From the NCBI RefSeq assembly GCF_052180215.1, contig NZ_CP197471.1:3072001-3136000 (forward strand): a stretch of DNA of 64,000 nucleotides. Direction: 5' to 3'. Shown here one piece after another: positions 41,395 through 50,349 of this stretch; positions within the stretch are counted from its first letter, which is position 1; every line of letters starts with the position of its first letter. The translations under genes and the position numbers were made by a program. The notes beneath the pieces are model-generated. The model was not told the origin of the DNA. It worked only from the letters and a program-made list of their open reading frames with translations, and did not search any database. The DNA comes from Pseudoneobacillus sp052180215. GTDB taxonomy: Bacteria; Bacillota; Bacilli; Bacillales; Cytobacillaceae.

Positions 41395-43560
41395 TCACTC
41401 ACCTTTTGCAGATTCATTTTGCGGATATTCGATTCTTGAGTGAAAAATACCTTTTAATGTTTCGCACAATGAATTAGCGACTATATCTAATTCTTTTAAG
41501 GTAAGTTCACACTCATTTAACTGCCCATCTTGAAGGCGATCCTTAATAATATTGCGAATAATCGTTTCAATTTGTTCTTCCGTAGGCTGAGACATGGAAC
41601 GGACTGCCGCTTCTACACTATCAGCAATTCCAACAATCGCTGCTTCCTTCGTCTGAGCTCTCGGACCTGGGTACCGATAGTCCTCTTCTTTTGCTTCAAT
41701 ACCACTTTTATTGGCTTTATGGTAAAAGAATTTCAATAAAGTCGTTCCATGATGTTGCTCAGCTATATCAACAATTTCTTTAGGCATACGATGTTTTCTT
41801 AGCATTTCAGCTCCATCCGAGGCATGAGCTATAATGATGTTTGCACTTGTTTGAGAAGGTAATCTGTCATGTGGATTTTCCATATTAATTTGATTTTCGA
41901 TAAAGAAATGTGGACGTTTTGTTTTACCAATATCGTGGTAATAGCATCCAACACGAGCTAAAAGACCATTAGCCCCAATTGCTTCACAAGCACTTTCCGC
42001 AAGATTTGCCACCATTACACTATGGTGGTATGTTCCCGGTGCTTCCGTTAAAATTTTTCTTAAAAGCGGGTGATTTGGATTAGATAATTCAATTAACCTC
42101 ATGGTAGATAGTATTCCAAAGCTCGCTTCAAAAAAAGGTAATAATCCAATGGTAAGAACAGAAGATGCAATACCTGATACCAAGGCCACAATGACATAAA
42201 ATCCATAATCAAGTCCGGTATATTTACCATTTTGAATGAGCATTAATGCTAAGATAACAACTAAATTAACAGCAGAAACATATAAACCAGCCTTCAAAAT
42301 CTTAGAACGATGGTTTTGTCTGCTTAAAATCAGTATTCCCGCTATTCCACTACATAATATATAAATGCCAACGGTTATATTTAGAGTACCAGAAACTTCT
42401 TGATTGAATATGATGCTACCGCAAATTGCAATAATCATCGTAAACAAAATGGAAAGCTTTTCATCCATCAAAATTTTAATAAGAAGAGCTCCCATTGCTG
42501 CTGGGTAAATATAGCCGATTTCTGCATAATCAAATTGTTGAAATAAGCTTACTATTTTCATTAAAACAATCGCTAATACAAAGATGATACTAAACATCAA
42601 TAAGTAAGAGCGCTTCGTTTCCGTAGGGACTTTTAAATCATAAAAGTAATAATAGATAGTCACTAATAATATCATTGTTAGCAAAGTTAAGCCAATAAAA
42701 GGCTGAATCGCTTTTTCACTGTTTAACATCCCAACTAATTCAAGTTGTTTATAAATTTCTTGATTAACCAGTTGTCCTTCCTCGACAATAATTTGTCCTT
42801 GAAGAATTTTGACTGGCTCTATATCCTCGACAATCTTTTGTCTGTTTTCTTCCGTCTTTACTTGGTCGTAAAATTCATTTTGGGCTACTGCATAACGCCC
42901 TAATTCAATGGAAGCTTTTTTTAAATCGGATGTAAGACTTGAAAATTTTAATTGTTCCTCTAATTTTTTCTTGGAATTTTCCACTTCATTAGCAGGAATA
43001 CGATCACTCATGACTTCATTTATAGCTGTAACGGTAAGGTCCTTTGCAATAGTTAGTTCATCTTTATTTGCTTGGAGTAATGCTGTAAAGGTTTGGTCAG
43101 AGAGTTCTTTTGTTTCATTTTCTGTAAGCTTCTCTTTTAGTTTTGCGACTTTGTCCTGAATAGTTGTAGTTGTAGTAGATGACAAATTATCTTTATCTTG
43201 TTTCTCTTGTTGCTCCATTTCCTTTATTTCTTCATTTACCTCAATAGCAGCATCAAAGATAGAGGTGGTCAAGTCTATTCGATTTTCAGCGATATCTCGA
43301 TTTAAAACATATACATCCGGAACTTGTTCTAATGCTTCTTTTCTTTTTCTCTCGGTACTAACTTTATCTTCAACGGTACTAGGAGAGCGAACGGTTTGTT
43401 TAGCAACCTCAAATTTATGTAAATCTAACTTTTCTGGTTTTACATTATTGTACATGCCAATAAACAAAACAAAGCCCATAATCAAGTACAATAAAACGCG
43501 AAAAAAAGAAATCTCTAATAAATTCCTTAAATTACCTAATTGTTTTTGTAATTTATCCAA
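41395..43560 (-). CDS. pgpH: 7TM-HD cyclic-di-AMP phosphodiesterase PgpH
   Basis: 721-residue membrane protein. One N-terminal helix (about 17-36) precedes a large extracytoplasmic domain (40-280) rich in Lys and Glu. Seven helices follow (about 285-480) and then a cytoplasmic HD domain with HHSVMVANLAESA, CYYHDIGKTKRP and AEQHHGTTLL. PgpH homologues hydrolyse c-di-AMP to pApA. The start is TTG at 43560 with GGAGGG 7 bases upstream. It is separated from phoH by a terminator and so begins a transcript with ybeY and dgkA. Confidence 0.94.
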   Translation of the reverse strand: MDKLQKQLGNLRNLLEISFFRVLLYLIMGFVLFIGMYNNVKPEKLDLHKFEVAKQTVRSPSTVEDKVSTERKRKEALEQVPDVYVLNRDIAENRIDLTTSIFDAAIEVNEEIKEMEQQEKQDKDNLSSTTTTTIQDKVAKLKEKLTENETKELSDQTFTALLQANKDELTIAKDLTVTAINEVMSDRIPANEVENSKKKLEEQLKFSSLTSDLKKASIELGRYAVAQNEFYDQVKTEENRQKIVEDIEPVKILQGQIIVEEGQLVNQEIYKQLELVGMLNSEKAIQPFIGLTLLTMILLVTIYYYFYDLKVPTETKRSYLLMFSIIFVLAIVLMKIVSLFQQFDYAEIGYIYPAAMGALLIKILMDEKLSILFTMIIAICGSIIFNQEVSGTLNITVGIYILCSGIAGILILSRQNHRSKILKAGLYVSAVNLVVILALMLIQNGKYTGLDYGFYVIVALVSGIASSVLTIGLLPFFEASFGILSTMRLIELSNPNHPLLRKILTEAPGTYHHSVMVANLAESACEAIGANGLLARVGCYYHDIGKTKRPHFFIENQINMENPHDRLPSQTSANIIIAHASDGAEMLRKHRMPKEIVDIAEQHHGTTLLKFFYHKANKSGIEAKEEDYRYPGPRAQTKEAAIVGIADSVEAAVRSMSQPTEEQIETIIRNIIKDRLQDGQLNECELTLKELDIVANSLCETLKGIFHSRIEYPQNESAKGE

Positions 43561-43701
43561 TTCTTTTCCCTCCTATCACAGTCAAAAGACCTGATAAGCG
43601 AATGTTTATTAAAACTTTTACCTATCATATTCTATATCATTAAGTATTACGTAAAATCATAACAGTTTTCAGTCTATTTTTCACTATAAAATCATCTGAA
43701 T

Positions 43702-43755
43702 AAAAAAAACAAAAAGAGATTAGCCTATAATTTCAGTGGTAGACTAATCTCTTTG
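43702..43755 (-). terminator. Terminator of yqfC-yqfD-phoH
   Basis: On the minus strand AAAGAGATTAG pairs with CTAATCTCTTT across a 20-base loop and is followed by a T-rich tail. Confidence 0.82.
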
Positions 43756-43764
43756 TGAGTGATT

Positions 43765-44724
43765 TTATTTTTGATTCTCATAAGCAGCAATAATTCTTCC
43801 GACTAAAGGATGTCGAACGACATCGCTTTGTTCTAAGTAAACCATCGATATCCCTTTTACATTCTGAAGGACTTCCTCGGCTACAATTAAACCAGATTTT
43901 GCTCCTTTTGGTAAATCTACCTGGGTTTTATCCCCTGTAATAACCATTTTAGAACCAAAGCCTAGACGTGTTAAAAACATTTTCATTTGGGCCTGGGTTG
44001 TGTTTTGTGCCTCATCCAAAATAACAAATGCGTCATCAAGAGTACGTCCACGCATATAAGCCAATGGAGCTACCTCAATTGTACCGCGCTCCATCATTCT
44101 TGTTGTATGTTCCATCCCTAAAATATCATGCAGAGCATCATATAGAGGACGAAGATACGGGTCTACCTTTTCTTTCAGATCCCCAGGAAGAAATCCAAGA
44201 CTTTCCCCAGCTTCTACAGCGGGTCTTGTTAAAATAATTCTATTTACATGACCATTTTTCAAAGCATTTACAGCCATCACGACAGCTAAATAAGTTTTGC
44301 CCGTACCAGCTGGACCAATTCCAAAAACGAGGTCGGATTTTTTAATAGCAGAAACATAATGGCGTTGTCCTAGAGTTTTTACGCGTATAGACTTTCCTTT
44401 TATGTTCTTCCCTATTTCTTCTTCATAAATCTCCGTAAAATAATCCAAAGTCCCTTTGTCAGCTAGTTGTATTGCATATAAAACATCTCGTGTACTAATG
44501 TTTATTCCCTTACGAATAATAAAAAGTAATTTTTCAAGGACCTTGCCAGCTAATTCAACTTTCTCAGCATTACCAGAAACAATAACGGTTTCCCCTCTTG
44601 TAATGACTGAAACATTTAATTCTTGCTCTAGCATTTTTAAATTTGCGTCTGCATTTCCAAATAAATTTAATGCTTCATTTGGATTATCTAGTTGTATATC
44701 GATCGTTTTAAGTTCTTCTGTCAT
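43765..44724 (-). CDS. phoH: PhoH-family ATPase
   Basis: 319-residue P-loop ATPase with an N-terminal KH-like segment (to about 110). Walker A is GPAGTGKT at 137-144 and Walker B FVILDEAQN. RNA-related roles are proposed for the family; the exact function is unknown. Overlaps the end of yqfD by four bases, so it is the last gene of yqfC-yqfD-phoH. It was first named for phosphate control in E. coli, but no PhoP box was noticed here. Confidence 0.94.
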   Translation of the reverse strand: MTEELKTIDIQLDNPNEALNLFGNADANLKMLEQELNVSVITRGETVIVSGNAEKVELAGKVLEKLLFIIRKGINISTRDVLYAIQLADKGTLDYFTEIYEEEIGKNIKGKSIRVKTLGQRHYVSAIKKSDLVFGIGPAGTGKTYLAVVMAVNALKNGHVNRIILTRPAVEAGESLGFLPGDLKEKVDPYLRPLYDALHDILGMEHTTRMMERGTIEVAPLAYMRGRTLDDAFVILDEAQNTTQAQMKMFLTRLGFGSKMVITGDKTQVDLPKGAKSGLIVAEEVLQNVKGISMVYLEQSDVVRHPLVGRIIAAYENQK

Positions 44725-45914
44725 TCTGAGTCTCCTTGAGTTATGGGTTCAGCTTTTGCTATATTTTCTATAACTTGGAAATGAATTGATATTTTAACTT
44801 TACCATTCTCAAATGATTGGTGCAAAACTTTTTCACCCTTAATTTTAGCTTCTTCAGAAAGTAAACTTTTTATATCCTCTCTCGCTAAATTCTTTGCCAT
44901 TTCAATTGCTTCTTCACGAGAGTATTCTCTCGTCACTTTTTCCCTCTCCCGATACGTATCAAAAACATAGGTGATTGGTAGCTCCCATTTTAAAAATCGT
45001 ATATTTTTTTCCAGTGTTTCTTTTTCATACTCCTTATACTGTATCTTTCCAAATCCCCAAACAGGAATTTTAAGTTTCCCAAGGCTTACGGACTGCTTTA
45101 TCTTCTCTTGTCCATTAAAAACGTAAAAATTAGATTTTAACGGTAAATTTACGGAGGTTTTATACCAAGTTTCTCCCAGTATTTCTCCCTTGGCAGCTAC
45201 GATTTTAGGTTTGTCCTCTTTTCCGATAGAGCCAGAAATCAGTAGTTGCCCAGGCACTACTCGATCATGTAGTTTTACTTGGGATTTTCCATTTTCAACA
45301 AACATTTTAACAATAATGGCTTTTTTCTTAGCCACTAAATTTCTCGGACTAAGAACCTCAGGCTTTTTAGGTTGATTTTTTTCTACAACTTGAAAATGAT
45401 AGGTTGTCCCTCTTAATTCAACACCTACCCATGTTAATTCCTCAATTTTATTCGTTAATTTCCTTTGGATTGTTTCAACATCATCCATATAAAACTGCAG
45501 TTTTCCAACCTTGATTCCCATATTCGTTAATTCTTTTCTAATTTGATGCTCTGTGACAGGTTTAGCACCTTTAATTTCTATTCCCCAAACCATATTTGAT
45601 AAAATCATAATAACTAGTATAAATCCTACTGCTCCAATTAAAAAACCACTATTACGGAGCAGCCTTTTCAATAGAAAAGGCGCCCCGCTTCTTTGAAGAA
45701 ATCGAATTTTACAATCTGAATTTCTTTTGTGCTTTCTTAATTCATGTACGTCTGATAATTTCATCTTAAAGATGATCGTATTTGTTCCGCACTTTTTTAC
45801 ATTCCAAATAACTAAATTGGCTCGAGTGAGGGAATTAATAAATCTTTCAATCCCTTTTCCAGTAATTTTTACAGTGACTATGCCGGAATAAAATTCGATC
45901 CACTGATTCTTCAT
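44721..45914 (-). CDS. yqfD: Sporulation protein YqfD
   Basis: 397-residue protein expressed in the mother cell in B. subtilis (sigma-E regulon). An N-terminal cytoplasmic domain of about 90 residues (SGIVTVKITGKGIERFINSL) precedes one membrane helix at about 93-112. A large domain on the outer side follows, with repeated VVEKNQPKKPE-type and EKETLEKNIRFLKWE segments. No enzyme motif is seen. GGGGGAAG lies before the ATG at 45914, 16 bases after yqfC. Normal length. Confidence 0.92.
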   Translation of the reverse strand: MKNQWIEFYSGIVTVKITGKGIERFINSLTRANLVIWNVKKCGTNTIIFKMKLSDVHELRKHKRNSDCKIRFLQRSGAPFLLKRLLRNSGFLIGAVGFILVIMILSNMVWGIEIKGAKPVTEHQIRKELTNMGIKVGKLQFYMDDVETIQRKLTNKIEELTWVGVELRGTTYHFQVVEKNQPKKPEVLSPRNLVAKKKAIIVKMFVENGKSQVKLHDRVVPGQLLISGSIGKEDKPKIVAAKGEILGETWYKTSVNLPLKSNFYVFNGQEKIKQSVSLGKLKIPVWGFGKIQYKEYEKETLEKNIRFLKWELPITYVFDTYREREKVTREYSREEAIEMAKNLAREDIKSLLSEEAKIKGEKVLHQSFENGKVKISIHFQVIENIAKAEPITQGDSE

Positions 45915-45929
45915 TTTCTTCCCCCTGAA

Positions 45930-46214
45930 TTAATCATTAATATATAGGACTTGATCAATTTTCCCCTCTAAGAGTATTTCTTCTGGTAGGATCGTTTTTA
46001 TGACAAATCCCTTTCCTTTCACAAGTAGTTGGCCTTGTTTTAACAACAGCCTTAACTCCTTGTCAGAGAAAGCCAATAAACCACGGTGGTTCTCTATATA
46101 AATATGGATTTGTCCAATCATTGTAATTCGGGGTAAATCCATCATGACATCTTGAGGAAGATCCATTTTCTCCGTCATCCATCGTCGGACCCTCAGTCCC
46201 CACTTTATTGCCAT
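45930..46214 (-). CDS. yqfC: Sporulation protein YqfC (YabP/YqfC family)
   Basis: 94-residue YabP/YqfC-type protein, mostly beta strands, with family-typical LPRITMIGQIHIYIENHRG and ELRLLLKQGQLLVKGKG. A longer frame to 46235 includes the Shine-Dalgarno AAAGGGGG, so the ATG at 46214 is chosen. CATACATT at 46240-46247 (minus strand) resembles a sigma-E -10 element, but a matching -35 was not clear. It starts the yqfC-yqfD-phoH unit. Two palindromic repeats lie just upstream. Confidence 0.9.
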   Translation of the reverse strand: MAIKWGLRVRRWMTEKMDLPQDVMMDLPRITMIGQIHIYIENHRGLLAFSDKELRLLLKQGQLLVKGKGFVIKTILPEEILLEGKIDQVLYIND

Positions 46215-46276
46215 AAAAAAAGAACCCCCTTTCATCTCAAATGTATGAGAGAAAAGAGATTCTTAGAACAACAAAA

Positions 46277-46396
46277 AGCGTAAGTGCCTCGCTAAGCTCC
46301 GACAAGCAAATGTTCTCTAACCCTTGAAGTCGTTTTTTGACTTCATGGGTTAGAGGTTATTTGACCTCGAGGAGCTAGGCACTGGAGCTGGATTAA
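46277..46396. repeat. Palindromic structured repeat, copy 2
   Basis: Same architecture as the copy at 22291. Outer stem AGTGCCT (46283-46289) pairs with AGGCACT (46377-46383); second stem AGCTCC (46295-46300) with GGAGCT (46371-46376). The inner hairpin is CTCTAACCC-TTGAAGTC paired with GACTTCA-TGGGTTAGAG. It differs from copy 1 at several stem positions, each balanced by a change in the partner. Confidence 0.9.
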
Positions 46397-46402
46397 ACAA
46401 AA

Positions 46403-46520
46403 AGCGGAAGTGCCTTGCTAAGCCCCGACAAGCAAATGTTCTCTCCCCCTTGAAGTCGTTTTTTGACTTCATGGTGGAGAGGTTATTTGACTCGAGGGGC
46501 TAGGCACTGAAGCTGGATTA
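46403..46520. repeat. Palindromic structured repeat, copy 3 (tandem with copy 2)
   Basis: Begins six bases after copy 2 in the same orientation. Outer stem AGTGCCT (46409-46415) pairs with AGGCACT (46502-46508); second stem AGCCCC (46421-46426) with GGGGCT. The inner hairpin uses CTCTCCCCC-TTGAAGTC with GACTTCATG-GTGGAGAG, slightly less well paired. It ends two bases before the stop codon of the next gene. Confidence 0.9.
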
Positions 46521-46521
46521 A

Positions 46522-46971
46522 TTATCTTCTAACTCTAGGCCTTTGGGAAGTATGTGGATTCATTGATCTAGGGGGACCAAGAATTTCTGACCATATAATT
46601 CCGTCAATGATATCTTTATTATTTGGCGTAAAGGATGATGTCTCTTTTTGCTGCTCTAAAGAAACATCCTCACTTCTAATAATTTCATTCATCGATTCTG
46701 TTTTATTATTTCTAGTTTTTCCAATTTTAGACTCTGGTTTTACCTTTGGTTGACTAATTTCTGCAGATTTTTTAATTTCGGCATATTGTTGTTCCAACCT
46801 AGTTTGTGAACGATGTGTTTTTCCTCTTTCTATTTTGGGAATCGGAATCGATTCCCTTGCAGTCCTTTGGTTTGGTTGTTTTTGATTATTAGCATTCGCT
46901 CTTTTAAAAAACGAGATTATCGTCCCTATTAATATAATAATTATAAATGGATTATCAAATAAAATTCTCAA
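46522..46971 (-). CDS. Hypothetical single-pass membrane protein downstream of floA
   Basis: Unrecognised protein of about 149 residues. An N-terminal hydrophobic helix (DNPFIIIILIGTIISFF) precedes a long basic, Gln/Lys/Ser-rich linker and a short conserved-looking C-terminus, DIIDGIIWSEILGPPRSMNP. A frame opening at 47001 lacks a ribosome binding site. AGGGAGGT precedes a TTG at 46971 by 7 bases, which is taken as the start. It follows floA by about 30 bases and is likely in the nfeD-floA operon. The C-terminal motif may be a protein-interaction tail; this is inference. Confidence 0.7.
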   Translation of the reverse strand: MRILFDNPFIIIILIGTIISFFKRANANNQKQPNQRTARESIPIPKIERGKTHRSQTRLEQQYAEIKKSAEISQPKVKPESKIGKTRNNKTESMNEIIRSEDVSLEQQKETSSFTPNNKDIIDGIIWSEILGPPRSMNPHTSQRPRVRR

Positions 46972-47003
46972 GAAGGATACCTCCCTTCCCTGTTCATTCA
47001 AAT

Positions 47004-48002
47004 TTATTTATTGGAATGGTCATCTTTCTTGTCGCTAGAAATTTTACCGATAGATCCTCTCATATCTGTATCAGCAGATATATTTTGGATATTCATGTAA
47101 TCCATTACTCCAATATTACCTGATTTTAATGCTTCTGCCATTGCCAATGGGACGGTTGCTTCTGCTTCAACAACCTTTGCTCTCATTTCTTGTACACGCG
47201 CCTTCATTTCTTGTTCTTGTGCAACAGCCATCGCACGACGTTCTTCTGCTTTTGCTTGAGCAATTTTCTTATCTGCCTCAGCCTGTTCTGTTTGAAGCTC
47301 TGCACCAATATTTTTACCGATATCCACGTCCGCAATATCAATCGATAGAATCTCAAAAGCTGTACCAGCATCTAGACCTTTTGAAAGCACAGTCTGTGAG
47401 ATCATATCAGGATTTTCTAACACCTTTTTATGATTATCAGAGCTACCGATTGTAGAAACGATTCCTTCACCAACACGGGCAACAATTGTTTCTTCCCCCG
47501 CTCCACCGACTAAGCGTTCAATATTGGCTCTTACAGTGATACGAGCTTTTGCCTTTACTTCGATTCCATCCATTGCAACCCCAGCTATAAATGGGGTTTC
47601 TATTACTTTTGGGTTAACACTCATTTGAACCGCCTCAAGCACATCACGTCCAGCTAAATCAATAGCAGCGCATCTTTCAAAGGTTAGCTCGATATTGGCT
47701 CTTTGTGCTGCAATTAAAGCATTTACGACTCTGTCTACATTCCCGCCCGCTAAATAGTGGCTTTCTAACTGATTGGTTGTTACATTCAAACCAGCTTTAT
47801 GAGCCTTTATTAATGGGTTTATAACTCGACTAGGTGTAACTCTTCGTAATCTCATCCCAATCAATGTAAAAATACTTACTCTTACTCCAGCAGCCAACGC
47901 TGAGATCCATAGCATCACTGGTACAAAAGTTAATAAAACCGATAATAGGATTAGACCTAATACAATAACAATAATTAAAAAAGCTGTACCGGCATTTAAC
48001 AT
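47004..48002 (-). CDS. floA: Flotillin-like protein FloA
   Basis: 332-residue SPFH/flotillin-like scaffold of functional membrane microdomains. An N-terminal hairpin-type hydrophobic region (residues 5-40) is followed by the band-7-like domain (RRVTPSRVINPLIKAHKAGL, MDGIEVKAKARITVRANIER). A coiled-coil region is rich in Ala/Glu/Lys repeats (EQAEADKKIAQAKAEERRAM) and the tail is acidic. It works with NfeD, encoded 12 bases upstream. AAGGAGG is well placed before the ATG. Confidence 0.96.
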   Translation of the reverse strand: MLNAGTAFLIIVIVLGLILLSVLLTFVPVMLWISALAAGVRVSIFTLIGMRLRRVTPSRVINPLIKAHKAGLNVTTNQLESHYLAGGNVDRVVNALIAAQRANIELTFERCAAIDLAGRDVLEAVQMSVNPKVIETPFIAGVAMDGIEVKAKARITVRANIERLVGGAGEETIVARVGEGIVSTIGSSDNHKKVLENPDMISQTVLSKGLDAGTAFEILSIDIADVDIGKNIGAELQTEQAEADKKIAQAKAEERRAMAVAQEQEMKARVQEMRAKVVEAEATVPLAMAEALKSGNIGVMDYMNIQNISADTDMRGSIGKISSDKKDDHSNK

Positions 48003-48013
48003 CTTATTCCTCC

Positions 48014-49333
48014 TTATAACCCTTCTATTTCTCTTACAACAATTCGAGAACCTTCTACTTTGATGACTTTTACTTGTTTATCCTTTTGTATAAAAGCTCC
48101 TTCACTTACTGCATCCACAATCTCTTCGTTAATCATTATCTTTCCTGCAGGACGAAGCTGCGTTAATGTTATTCCTTTTTCCCCTAATAGTTCAACACGG
48201 TTTACATTCGAAACATATCCCTGTTCCGTATTAGTAGAATCAGTTAAAATAATTTTTTTGAAAAAGCTCATTTTTCGCCCCAACACCTTTATCATAAAGA
48301 TTGATGCCATTATGGATACAAATAATGCAATTACGATAGATATTCCCATATGAATCACATTATCACTTGCTAAAAATAGACTGCCTAATATCGAAGCAAA
48401 GCCGATAATACCAATGATTCCACCTGGGACAAAAAGCTCAAGTATGATTAGAACTATTCCAATTATAAATAAAATAATGGTTTCATAGCCAGCTAAACCT
48501 GCTACAAGATGTCCATAGAAAAATAATAATAAGGCAGATATCCCCATAAAACCAGGAATTCCAAATCCAGGGGAATACAATTCTAATACAAGACCCAGAC
48601 TTCCTATTGTTAAAAGAATGGGAATAACAATGGGATTTGTTATGAACCTTGCTAATTTCTCTGCAAAACTTTCCTCTAACGTTTGGGTTTGAGCTTTTTC
48701 TAAGCCCACTTTTGTTAATAGTTCATCTAGGTCTTGTACAATTCCTTCAGCATAACCTATTTTTAATGCTTGATCAGCTGTTAAGGTTAATAGTTTACCT
48801 TTTTCTGCTCCTAATTCCGGCAAATTAATTGTTTCATCTGCCATAGCTAAGGCATATAGAGGGTTACGCTGACTATTGATTGCAGCACTCTTCATTGCTG
48901 CATTCCAATAGGATTGCGCCTTTTTATCAGCCATATTTCCCTGTTGATCAATAATAGCCGCAGAGCCCATTGTTGCTCCTGGTACCATATAAATTTCATC
49001 TGTGTTTAACGAAATATAGGCTCCTGCAGATAATGCTTGATTATTAATGAATGCAATGGTTTTTAAATCGGTTGTAGTTAGTAATTTTCCAATACCTGCA
49101 GCCGCATCAACTGCCCCACCCGGAGTATTCACTTCAAATATTATAGCATCTGCATTTTCTTCTTCAGCTTGTTCTACGGCTCGCTGTAGGAAGGAATATA
49201 AACCTTTTTCAACTGTATCCTCGATCGGGACGATGAATACTATTTGATCTGTTTTTCCATAAGAATGTGGTAAACACCAAGATAAACTTGTTAGAAGAAA
49301 TAAAAAAAAGAGAAGTATTCCTTTTACTTTCAT
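48014..49333 (-). CDS. yqeZ: NfeD-family membrane serine protease
   Basis: 439-residue long-form NfeD (YqeZ). A signal peptide occupies residues 1-26. The ClpP-like serine protease domain has FEVNTPGGAVDAA and the presumed nucleophile S102 in NNQALSAGAYIS. Four membrane helices lie at about 235-345 and the C-terminal OB-fold NfeD domain ends LGEKGITLTQLRPAGKIMIN and REIEGL. Paired with floA in one operon; NfeD proteins process or partner SPFH proteins. A MITE-like element lies 100 bases upstream of its start and may influence its promoter. Confidence 0.93.
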   Translation of the reverse strand: MKVKGILLFFLFLLTSLSWCLPHSYGKTDQIVFIVPIEDTVEKGLYSFLQRAVEQAEEENADAIIFEVNTPGGAVDAAAGIGKLLTTTDLKTIAFINNQALSAGAYISLNTDEIYMVPGATMGSAAIIDQQGNMADKKAQSYWNAAMKSAAINSQRNPLYALAMADETINLPELGAEKGKLLTLTADQALKIGYAEGIVQDLDELLTKVGLEKAQTQTLEESFAEKLARFITNPIVIPILLTIGSLGLVLELYSPGFGIPGFMGISALLLFFYGHLVAGLAGYETIILFIIGIVLIILELFVPGGIIGIIGFASILGSLFLASDNVIHMGISIVIALFVSIMASIFMIKVLGRKMSFFKKIILTDSTNTEQGYVSNVNRVELLGEKGITLTQLRPAGKIMINEEIVDAVSEGAFIQKDKQVKVIKVEGSRIVVREIEGL

Positions 49334-49435
49334 TTTTCCCCTCCTTTACCATTAGCTATATGTATATACGTTTCAATGATAGATTAGTTTCATTTATGTT
49401 GATGGAAATTCAAAATATATATACTTAATATAATA

Positions 49436-49506
49436 GGCTGTTTTCGTATAAATGTTGGTGTTGGTAAAAATAAATTAAAAAAGCAACAAAGTTTTAGAAA
49501 AGAGCC
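49436..49506. mobile_element. 71-bp MITE-like element
   Basis: Left end GGCTGTTTTCGTATAAATG and right end GTTTTAGAAAAGAGCC form imperfect inverted repeats (GGCTNTTTTC). Both ends match those of the element at 59562, but the middle is shorter and different, so this looks like a deletion derivative. Flanks ATATAATA and TTATAAAA agree at 6 of 8 positions, compatible with a decayed 8-bp duplication. Confidence 0.72.
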
Positions 49507-49510
49507 TTAT

Positions 49511-49545
49511 AAAAAGACCGTAAGCAAACAGCTTACGGTCTTTGA
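49511..49545 (-). terminator. Terminator of rpsU-yqeY
   Basis: On the minus strand AAAGACCGTAAGC pairs with GCTTACGGTCTTT (5-base loop), followed by TTA. The MITE-like element begins immediately beyond it. Confidence 0.9.
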
Positions 49546-49556
49546 TGATGTTTAGG

Positions 49557-50003
49557 TTATGAAAGGTGTTGTTGTACAAGTTTATTTACGAGTGAACCGT
49601 CTGCTTTTCCTTTTACTCTAGGCATAAGTGCAGACATCACTTTACCCATATCTGCTTTTGTAGTGGCACCAACTTCCACTATTGCTTCTTTTACAATATG
49701 AGCAATTTCCTCTTCAGAAAGTTGTTTAGGCGCGTATAACTCCACTACAGCAATTTCTTGTTGTAGTTTTTCTACAAGGTCTTCACGACCAGCTTTATCA
49801 AATTCATGGAGGGAGTCTTTGCGTTGTTTCATTTCACGAGAAAGGACTGTTAGCTCTTCTTCTTCAGAAAGCTCTTGCTTTCCAAGCTTGATTGCTTCGT
49901 TTTGAATAGAAGCTTTAATCATCCGAATAACGGAGAGCTTGTCTTTTTCTTTGTTTCTCATCGCTTGCTTCATATCATTATTTAAAATCTCGAGAAGACT
50001 CAA
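49557..50003 (-). CDS. yqeY: GatB/YqeY domain protein
   Basis: 148-residue all-helical YqeY protein, related to the tail domain of GatB; it may bind tRNA but its role is unsettled. Recognisable stretches are KDKLSVIRMIKASIQNEAI and the C-terminal ADMGKVMSALMPRVKGKADG. The start is TTG at 50003 with GAGGGTG 7 bases upstream; the only nearby ATG meets a stop at once. It is 16 bases after rpsU, the normal arrangement in bacilli. Confidence 0.94.
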   Translation of the reverse strand: MSLLEILNNDMKQAMRNKEKDKLSVIRMIKASIQNEAIKLGKQELSEEEELTVLSREMKQRKDSLHEFDKAGREDLVEKLQQEIAVVELYAPKQLSEEEIAHIVKEAIVEVGATTKADMGKVMSALMPRVKGKADGSLVNKLVQQHLS

Positions 50004-50019
50004 TTACATACACCCTCTC

Positions 50020-50193
50020 TTAGAACTTACGTTTTCTCGCAGCCTCAGACTTCTTTTTGCGTTTTACGCTAGGCTTTTCGTAGAATTCGCGCTTTCTTGC
50101 TTCTTGTATAGTACCAGATTTAGATACCGTACGTTTAAAGCGACGAAGAGCATCTTCAAGCGATTCGTTTTTTCGAACGACAGTTTTAGACAT
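50020..50193 (-). CDS. rpsU: 30S ribosomal protein S21
   Basis: 57-residue basic protein starting MSKTVVRKNESLEDALRRFK and ending with a Lys/Arg-rich tail, as S21 does; it binds the platform of the small subunit near the anti-Shine-Dalgarno region. The frame extends 19 codons upstream to 50250, but GGAGGGAGGG lies in that extension; the ATG at 50193 gives the exact family length. It is co-transcribed with yqeY. Confidence 0.97.
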   Translation of the reverse strand: MSKTVVRKNESLEDALRRFKRTVSKSGTIQEARKREFYEKPSVKRKKKSEAARKRKF

Positions 50194-50349
50194 TCTCTTT
50201 CCCTCCCTCCGAACACAACACACTAACATCAAACACATGGTTTTATCCATGTACCCTTACGATTATAATATAACAATGAATGAAGGTCAACTGTAATTGG
50301 AAGGTATAATATTAGTTATTTATCTACAAATTTAAGCAAAAATTTACAT

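Noticed and set aside
46240..46247. Sigma-E promoter for yqfC
   Set aside because: CATACATT fits a -10, but no acceptable -35 at 13-15 bp was seen, so it is mentioned only in the gene entry.
46277..46520. CRISPR-like array formed by two similar units
   Set aside because: Units are about 120 bp, self-complementary and separated by six bases, without short identical repeats and unique spacers.
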